DNA from: Solitalea koreensis
GTDB lineage: Bacteria; Bacteroidota; Bacteroidia; Sphingobacteriales; Sphingobacteriaceae
Length of the DNA stretch: 64,000 nucleotides
Direction of reading: 5' to 3'
NCBI RefSeq assembly: GCF_900182575.1
Contig: NZ_FXSZ01000008.1
Location: 1-64,000 of the forward strand
Positions within the stretch are counted from its first letter, which is position 1. Each line of letters opens with the position of its first letter. The translations under genes were made by a program, and so were the position numbers. Positions 52,839-61,700 of this stretch are shown one piece after another. The notes under the pieces are model-generated. The model was given only the letters and a program-made list of their open reading frames with translations. It did no database searches and was not told where the DNA came from.

Positions 52839-55241
52839 ATGCGCTCTCTACATCTACCCTTTACTAACTGGATTTTACTGTGCACCATCTTTTGCTGCCT
52901 ATCATCAATTGCAGGGGGGCAAAACAGTAACAAAGGCACTGACTTTTGGGTAGGATTTATGAGCCACATTGAAGGTGTTGGAGGAACCAGAGGGGCTCAG
53001 ATGGCATTGTATATAACTTCTGATGTAAGTACATCTGGTACTGTGTTTGTCAATGGAATCGGTTCATCTCAAAATTTCAACGTAACTGCTAATACTGTTA
53101 CTGAACTAACGATACCAACCGGAGCTTATGTTGATAATATTCAAGCGGCACTAAACAAGGGTATCCATATCGTTTCTAAAGATCCAATAGTTGTATTTGC
53201 TCATATTTATGCATACGTAATTTCAGGTGCAACATTGGTTTTACCAACTAATACCTTGGGTAAAGACTATTATGTACTGAGTGCCCAACCTAGTGCCACA
53301 GAAACATATTCTTACTCTCAATTCATGGTGATTGCCACTGAAGATGCTACTCAGGTTGAAATAACCCCATCAGCCCTCACCGTAAATGGTAATCCAGCGG
53401 GCGTTCCTTTTACTGTTCTTTTAAATAAAGGAGAAGTGTATCAAGTCCAATCAAAAACCGATTTATCAGGCAGTCATGTTGCATCAACTGGAAACGACAG
53501 CACTGGATGCAAACGGATTGCTGTTTTCGGAGGAACTACATGGTCGCCATTGGGTTGTATTCAAGCAGATACCGGTGATAACCTTTATCAGCAGCACTAT
53601 CCGGTAAGCACCTGGGGGCGCGAATATATTACTATACCTTTTGCTACCAGAAAGAGAGATGATTTTAAAATAGTAGCATCAGAAAATAATACCATAATCA
53701 ACATCAATGGAACAATTATAAATCTTAATGCAGGCCAAACATACTCAACTTCCTCATCCGGAATAGCACTACATATAACATCAAACAACCCAATTTCAGT
53801 TGCCCAATATTCAATTACCCAGGTTTGCGATGGTATTACAGGTGACCCTGAAATGATCTTGCTTACTCCTGTCGAGCAAAATATAAGAATGATTACCATG
53901 TATTTAACAACCCACTATCAAATAGTGGGGAACTACATTAACGTTTTAATTAAAGATCAATTCAAAAACAGCTTCCGAATTAACGGGGCTGCGCCTAAAT
54001 CTGCTTTTATCCCAGTTGGTAATACAGGGTATGTATATTTACAAGAAAAGTTAGCGGCAGGAAGTTACACCCTTTCTGCAGATTCAGGGTTTAATGCTAT
54101 TGCTTATGGCTTTGGAGATATCGAATCCTACGGATATTCTGCCGGATCAAACATCGAAGAGGTTGATAAAAAAATAATAGCTAATACATCCATTGCGTCC
54201 AATATTACCGGGACATGTGTAAATACACCTATATTTTTTACAATAAGCTTACCATATGCTACTAGTCATCTTGTATGGGATTTTGGCAATGGGCAAACAT
54301 TTACGGTTGACAATCCAGTAACTTCTTCCACTGCTCCACCCTATATTTATAATTACGTCAATCTAGCAACAAATAATACTGTAATTTATACCCAACCAGG
54401 AACATATATAATTAAAGCAATCGCAACCCGAAATGGATTAACTGGTTGTGAAGCTTTTGATGAACTTATTTATAATTTATTAATTGAAGATTTACCTAAA
54501 GTTATAACTCAACCGGTTTATACCATGTGTTCAAATGAACCTGTGGTTAACATTATCAATTTAATCGGGCAGCGCCCAAGTGGAAAATACACTTTTAAGG
54601 GAGATGGTCTAATTGATAGTTTGTTTAATCCGGCAACTGCTGGAAGTGGCCCTCATAACATTGAAATAATTAACACTAGTATAAATGGGAATTGTAGTCA
54701 ACTAATCGATTTTATTATTAATGTTAACCCGGCTCCATTTGTCGACGCAGGAGATGAAATAGACATTGACTTAGGTGAAACTGCTCAACTTAACGCAAAA
54801 GTAAGTGGTGATATTCTTGATTTTACCTGGGCAGCTGACACCAGTCTCAGTAATCCCAATTCATTAACCCCAATTGTCACTCCTACTAAAAATACTTTAT
54901 ATAAATTATACGTTAACAGTGAAAACGGATGTACAGCTGTTGATAGTGTACTCGTTAGAGTGTATACCGATTTAGAAGTACCCAATGCATTCTCTCCCAA
55001 TAACGATGGAGTAAATGACACTTGGCAAATAAGCGGAATTGAAAACTATCCCGACTCTCAAGTTTACATTTATAACAGATACGGAGAAAAAGTTTTTTAT
55101 TCGAAAGGCTATGGCATTCCTTGGGATGGAGCTCGTAATAGCAACCACCCTCTTCCTCCTGCCACTTATTATTATGTTATCAAACCAAACAATCCACGTA
55201 TCCCCAACCCTCTCGTTGGCCCTGTGACCATTATATACTAA
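52839..55241 (+). CDS. Secreted IgGFc-binding-domain protein with T9SS type B sorting domain
   Basis: 800 residues; signal peptide ending near S-I-A-G-G-Q (about 28). N-terminal IgGFc-binding-like domain (about 30-430): G-T-D-F-W-V-G-F-M-S-H at its start, T-L-G-K-D-Y-Y-V-L-S in the middle. A PKD-like segment follows (V-W-D-F-G-N-G-Q, about 480-485), another beta module, and the C-terminal type B sorting domain (A-F-S-P-N-N-D-G-V-N-D-T-W, I-Y-N-R-Y-G-E-K-V-F, W-D-G) also known as CHU_C. Exported through the T9SS to the cell surface or medium, probably with the adjacent PorP/SprF protein. Binding target unknown. Confidence 0.93.
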   Translation: MRSLHLPFTNWILLCTIFCCLSSIAGGQNSNKGTDFWVGFMSHIEGVGGTRGAQMALYITSDVSTSGTVFVNGIGSSQNFNVTANTVTELTIPTGAYVDNIQAALNKGIHIVSKDPIVVFAHIYAYVISGATLVLPTNTLGKDYYVLSAQPSATETYSYSQFMVIATEDATQVEITPSALTVNGNPAGVPFTVLLNKGEVYQVQSKTDLSGSHVASTGNDSTGCKRIAVFGGTTWSPLGCIQADTGDNLYQQHYPVSTWGREYITIPFATRKRDDFKIVASENNTIININGTIINLNAGQTYSTSSSGIALHITSNNPISVAQYSITQVCDGITGDPEMILLTPVEQNIRMITMYLTTHYQIVGNYINVLIKDQFKNSFRINGAAPKSAFIPVGNTGYVYLQEKLAAGSYTLSADSGFNAIAYGFGDIESYGYSAGSNIEEVDKKIIANTSIASNITGTCVNTPIFFTISLPYATSHLVWDFGNGQTFTVDNPVTSSTAPPYIYNYVNLATNNTVIYTQPGTYIIKAIATRNGLTGCEAFDELIYNLLIEDLPKVITQPVYTMCSNEPVVNIINLIGQRPSGKYTFKGDGLIDSLFNPATAGSGPHNIEIINTSINGNCSQLIDFIINVNPAPFVDAGDEIDIDLGETAQLNAKVSGDILDFTWAADTSLSNPNSLTPIVTPTKNTLYKLYVNSENGCTAVDSVLVRVYTDLEVPNAFSPNNDGVNDTWQISGIENYPDSQVYIYNRYGEKVFYSKGYGIPWDGARNSNHPLPPATYYYVIKPNNPRIPNPLVGPVTIIY

Positions 55242-55722
55242 TACAATGGCATTCCTTCCAGCTATCTAAACTGAGTTAGTTGCAAACAAAATATTTCTGT
55301 TCACAAACCATTTTCTTGGCTTTATTTTTATGGTTTGAGAAAAATAGATAAATAAAATTATTTAATAAAAAATAAATTAAACACATAAGAATGTTAATAT
55401 CTTTTAAATCATAAATAAGCCAAAACCAGCCATAAGGCAACAACTTCGCAGATTTTCATTTGATTTTAAGAATTTTTTCAAAAAAAACTCCTTGCTTTCT
55501 TACAAATTGTTAGGTATTTTAAAGTTTCAAGCTGAAACTTTTACACATAATTATCAGTATAACTTTCTGGTTACATATGTTAAGTTTGAGATAAATCACA
55601 TCATTTCTTATAACTAAATTCTTTGTAATTCAATCATTTCTTCAGCGATCAAAAGCTGTGTGATTTGTATTTTTTATCAAACCAACCAAAACTAAACTAA
55701 ACCACCACCAAACCAATATTGC
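55242..55722. other. Intergenic region before the giant adhesin gene
   Basis: 481 bases, AT-rich. A possible -7 box (TAAGTTTG, 55581-55588) lies 134 bases before the ATG, without a clear -33. No gene or strong hairpin seen. Confidence 0.5.
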
Positions 55723-58700
55723 ATGGAAAATAACCTCTACTTATTAAAGTCGTTAAAAGTCTGCAAGAAACATTTTCTGCTTTTCTCTTTATTAATTCTT
55801 GGTTTAAACATTACCAACTTTACATCTAGCTACGCTCAAGTTGCCTGCAATGGCACCCTGGGACCGGCTATTCCCGGAGCAGGTATAAATTTTGGATATG
55901 CAACGGATCTGAGTAAAGACTATGGCCCGGCGCTGGCTTCGGGTCTTACTAATTATTCCTATTGGTATCCTAGCATATTACCAGCTACCGGTTCTGCAGA
56001 TTTAGAAGATGGCTCTTATGGCATTTTACGTCGTCTAAACACTACGATCAGTCACCCTTCAGGACCATGGCATACCTATGATCATGATCATACCTATTAC
56101 CTTGATGGAAAGCCTGATGGTTTTATGTATGTGGTAAATGCAGATTTTGCACCAGGTATATTCTATCAACAAGAAGTCACCGGATTATGTTCAGGTACAA
56201 CATATGAGTTTGCCGCATGGTTCAGCAATATTCTAAAAACAACTGCCTGTGGCGGGACTGGGAAAAAGCCAAACATCTTATTTGAAATTAGAGATAAAAC
56301 TACTAATGCACTGCTGGGCTCTTATAATTCAGGAGATATTCCTGCATCGAACCCTAATCCAATTTGGACACAGAAGGGATTTTTGTTTACTGTTCCTGTT
56401 GGAACCACTAGCGTAGTGCTTAAAATGATCAATAACAATGCAGGAGGCTGCGGTAACGATTTTGCTATTGATGATATTACGTTTCGGATGTGCGGTCCGA
56501 GCATTTCCATGAATCCTGCTACGGGTAAGCAATTGTGTCAGGGAACAAGCTTTACGTTTAGTGCAACAGTTGGAGCTGGCTACACTAACCCTGACTATTT
56601 ATGGCAAAAAAGCACTGACAATGGAACAACATGGTCGGATTTAAGTTTACAAACAAGTAATAACATCACCTTCCCGAATGTTTCAACGGCTCAAACAGGC
56701 TTATATCGTGTACTGGTAGGTAGTGGAGGAGGAAATGTGTACAACCCTAGCTGTCGCGTTGAATCGCCGGCTATTCCACTTACCGTATTACCAGCTCCCT
56801 CAGTAACAGCAAATGGAGGGGGCAATTATTGTATTGGTGCTACAATTACACTTTCAGCTAACCCTACCACTTCCTTATCATACAAATGGTATAAAAACGG
56901 AGTTGCAATATCAGGTGCAACAGGAGCAACCTATGCATTTACAGCAAGCAATTCTTCTCAATCGGGCAATTATACAGTTGAAGCATTTAATGATTATAAC
57001 TGTTCGTCAACTTCGGCCAATGTACCGGTAATTATTAATGATCCACCAGCTCCTGTTATACAAGGCCCTTCTTCTATTTGTCAGGGAGATGTTGCTACTT
57101 ATAAAACAACCGTTCCGTATGTTCAGTATTGGTGGTATGTTGGAAATCAAAGCTCCCAAACGCAATTAATAGGTACAGACCCAACGCTACAAATTTCAGG
57201 AGGTGATCAAAGTTACTATAAAGTTGTGGTTAAAGATGCAAATGGATGTATCGGCACATCCTCTGCAATTAAAGTTACCGGCGGGCAACCAATTAAAGGA
57301 GATTATACTTATGTAGGAGGAATCCCATTGTGTGAAGGTAGTAGTTCAACCATAACTTTCACAAAAACAGGTGCGGGCGTTGATCCCGGTTATTTTGCCT
57401 GGTATAGAAACGGTGTTATTTATCGTGATGGACAGTGGCCTTATATTATCAGTGGTAACAAAAAAATTTATCAAGATACAATTCAGCAAACGATTACTCA
57501 GCCAGGAAAATATCAGTTGTGGATTGAAAACTTTAATGGCTGTACCGGTTATACAGAGAAATATTTTGATGTTATTTCCTATCCGATACCTCAACCACAA
57601 ATTTTGCAATCGGGACCTACGGCATTTTGCGGCTATTCAGGGGCTAGCGTTAGTTTAAGTGTAAGTGGTTCTTTCACTTCTTATCAATGGTATAAAGATG
57701 GACAGATAATTACAGGTGCTACAGGCCCATCTTATACTGCCACTACAAGTGGTAAATATACGGTATGGGTAACATCCAATGCTGGTTGCTTAGGTGGATC
57801 AGCAGAAACTGTGGTTACAGTTTACCCTGTACCAAACCCTTCAATCGCTCCGGCTACCGGGCAATCGCCAACATTTTGTTCAGGAGGGTTTGTTGATTTA
57901 GTAGCAACACCAACAGGTGCTTCAAATTATATATGGTATAAAGATTTGGTCGAGATTCAAAATGGACCATCAAATACATTCCATGCTACTCTACCAGGAA
58001 GTTATACGGTAAAAGTTACCAGTACTCAATCATGCGATGGAACATCCGCCCCTTTTACTGTAACAGTATACGATATACCTAATCCTGTAGTAACTCCTAA
58101 TACATCAGCAATCTGTGCAGGTACACCATTAACATTATCAGTAAGTCCAATATCCCCTATTGCAACCTATACGTGGTATAAAATTGGTAGTGCAACAGCT
58201 TTGGGCACTGGTACAAGCTACACTATAAATGAATCGATAGCGGGTACTTATAACTATTACGTGGTTGCAAGCTATTCTGGCGGTTGTTCTGAACAATCTA
58301 ATAATGCAACCATTACAGTAAATGCATTACCTAGTGTGCTTATTCCAGGCAACGGCAGTTTTGAAGGCTGTTACCCGGCAGGCATAACGATTGGCGTGCC
58401 TAGTGGTCAGCCAGGAGTCAACTATACCTGGACGAAAGACGGAGCTCCTTATCCTTTAGGCGACAACCAGTTTTCAATTACGGTTAACCAGAGCGGCAAC
58501 TACGTATTGCATGCCGATAACGGTACCTGTACGGCAAACTCATTGGCTCAACAGGTAACAATCTATAACGTAGCCAAACCAGTGATTTCCCCTCCTGCCG
58601 CCGTATGCGAACCGCAAACGGTGACCTTGAGTGTGACTCCGGTTTCTGGCCTTAACTATCAGTGGTACAAAAACGGAGCGATTTATACGGGAGCGGGCAA

Positions 58701-61700
58701 CACCTCCTCAAGCATCACTTTGAGCGGAGCGGCAGCCAGCGGCAGTTATTACCTGCGAGCAACCGACGGTCATTGTCCTATAGATTCGGATCCGGTGACG
58801 GTAACGATCAATGCCCTTCCGGATGCAACGATCAATCCGGGACCGTTTGTGTTCTGCCAAGGCGGTGCTCAGCTATTATCCGTTCCGGCGCAAGCAGGCG
58901 CTGCCTACCAGTGGAAACGCAACGGAAGCGACATTTCGGGCGCTACCGCCAATACCTATACGGCAACCCTTACCGGCAACTACACGGTGGACGTAAGTTT
59001 TGCAAGTGGCTGTACGGCCACTTCCTTGGCCGCCGTCGTTACGGTCAATCCGAATCCGATTGCCGACATTACCCCGGCAGGACCCTTAACCGTTTGCCAG
59101 GGAACACCGGTGAACTTGTCAACCCCGGCGCAGGCAGGGGCAAGTTATGCATGGACCAGAAACGGTACGGCAACCGGTACCAACAGCAACACCTTAGCCG
59201 TAACTCTTAGCGGCGATTACCAGGTAACGGTCACCTTTACGGCAACCGGCTGTTCAACGGTATCGAACACGGTAAATGTAACCGTAAACCCGATGCCGGA
59301 CGTGACCTTAAACGGTCCGGGCCCGTACGTGTTCTGCCAAGGCGGTGCTCAAGTAATTTCAGTTCCGGATCAATCAGCTTCAGGCGTAACCTATCAATGG
59401 TACAATGGCGCCACTGCTATAGCCGGCGCAAACGCCTATAGCTATACCGCTACATCCACCGGTCAATACAAAGTAGTAGCTACTTATCCTGCCACTACCT
59501 GTACAGCCACCTCGGCAGTGGTAAACGTAACGGTAAACCCCAACCCGGTTGCTACGGTAACTCCGGCTGGACCCTTAAGCGGTTGTACGGGCGACAGCTT
59601 TGCACTAAGTGTTACTTCATCACAAGCAGGCGTAAACTATCAATGGTTAATCGGAGGCACTCCTATAGTCGGTGCTACATTGAATGCCTATACAGCAACG
59701 GCTGCAGGAAACTACTCGGTTCTCCTTACCAATCCCATTACGGGATGTACCGGCACCTCGAACGTGGTAGCCATTACCATCAACCCGCTTCCGGATGCAA
59801 CGATCAATCCGGGACCGTTTGTGTTCTGTGAAGGCGGTGCTCAGCTATTATCCGTTCCGGCGCAAGCAGGCGCTGCCTACCAGTGGAAACGCAACGGAAG
59901 CGACATTTCGGGCGCTACCGCCAATACCTATACGGCAACCCTTACCGGCAACTACACGGTGGACGTAAGTTTTGCAAGTGGCTGTACGGCCACTTCCTTG
60001 GCCGCCGTCGTTACGGTCAATCCGAATCCGATTGCCGACATTACCCCGGCAGGATCAACTACATTTTGTGCAGGAGGATCAGTTACTCTAACAGCGCCTG
60101 CACAATCAGGTGTTAGTTACCAATGGTATCAAGGAGTTACTCCTGTTGGAACCAATAGCAATTCATTACTTGTTACTACGGGAGGCTCATATACTGTAAC
60201 AGTTACCAATACCACCACCTTATGTGCTGCGATATCGGCTCCTTTAGCTATAACGGTCAATCCAACACCTGTTGCAACAATTACAGCCGGAGGTCCTACT
60301 AGTTTCTGTAATCCAGGCTCGGTAACATTGTCGGTTCCTGTACAAGTTGGAGCAACATATCAATGGTTCCAAGATGGTACGCCTGTTGGAACAAACACAA
60401 ATACTTACACAGCAAGCACTAGTGGTAACTATACAGTTACTGTAAGTTTTGCAACCGGATGTAATGTAACGAGCCTTAGTGGAATTGTTGTTACCGTTTG
60501 GGATTTTGCTGCCCCTGTGGTTTCAGCTGTGGGCACACTTGATTTTTGTACGGGTGGCTCTGTTACCCTGCAGGTTTCTCCAGCTGTATCAGGTGTAACT
60601 TATAATTGGTATAAGAGTCCATCAATGACCGTTTTAGGTGCAGGACCAAACTTCACTACTAATGTGGCAGGTGACTATTATGTTATTGCAACCGACACTC
60701 ATACTTGTTCAAAAACTTCAAATACAGTTACGGTAAGTGAAAATATATTGCCAGATGTAACTCTTACAAATCCCGGTCCACATGCCTTCTGTAATGGTAG
60801 TTCTGTAACATTTAGTGTACCTTTTGATCCTACATATACTTATCAATGGTATAGAAATGGTGGTATAGCTTCAGGAGTATCAAATACAAATTTATACACT
60901 GCATTAGCAACGGGAAAATACAAAGTTGTTGTAACAAATAGTAAAGGTTGTATCAATACATCAGCTGAAGTAGATGTAACAGTTTGGGATATTGCTGACC
61001 CAGTGATTTCAGCATCATCAGCAACAACCATTTGTTCGGATGCTACAGTTATATTAACAATAAACCCTTTTGTTTCCGGAGCTACATATCAATGGACAAA
61101 AGATGGAGTAAACATTCCAGGAGCCTCTAATCAGACCTATATAGTTTCAGAAACAATAGCAGGTACTTATAATTTCCAAGTAGTGGCCAGTTATCCTACA
61201 GGATGTTCTGAAACTTCTAATATTATTCCAGTTACCATTAAACCCTTACCTATTGTAACCCCTATAACCTCAACAGCCATTGGTTTCTGTGATGGTGGAA
61301 ATGGCATTATAGGCATTACCCCTTCTGCCGGTTCAACCTACAGTTGGACAAAAGATGGTGCTTCATTTGGAGGTAATACATCTTCAATAACGGTGATCGA
61401 TGGTGGCAGTTATCAAGTAACTGTAACCGGTTCAAACGGTTGTACAGCACAATCAACTGTATTTGTGGTATCTGAATGGATTGTAACTAAACCTATCATT
61501 GCCGTAAACGGTCCGACTTCATTCTGCGATGGAAATAATGTTATGCTATCTGTCGCCAACCCTGACCCAACGGTAACCTACCAATGGTTTAATGGTGCAA
61601 GTTTAGTAGGAACTGGTAACACTTATACAGCAACAGTTAGTGGTAGCTATACAGTAGTTGCTACAGATTCTCATGGTTGTACTAATACTTCTGCACCTAC

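Noticed and set aside
58662..60116. Alternative-frame plus-strand frames (182, 82 and 77 residues) inside the giant adhesin
   Set aside because: They arise from the repeated modules, share identical stretches and are in the wrong frame; the main frame is open throughout.
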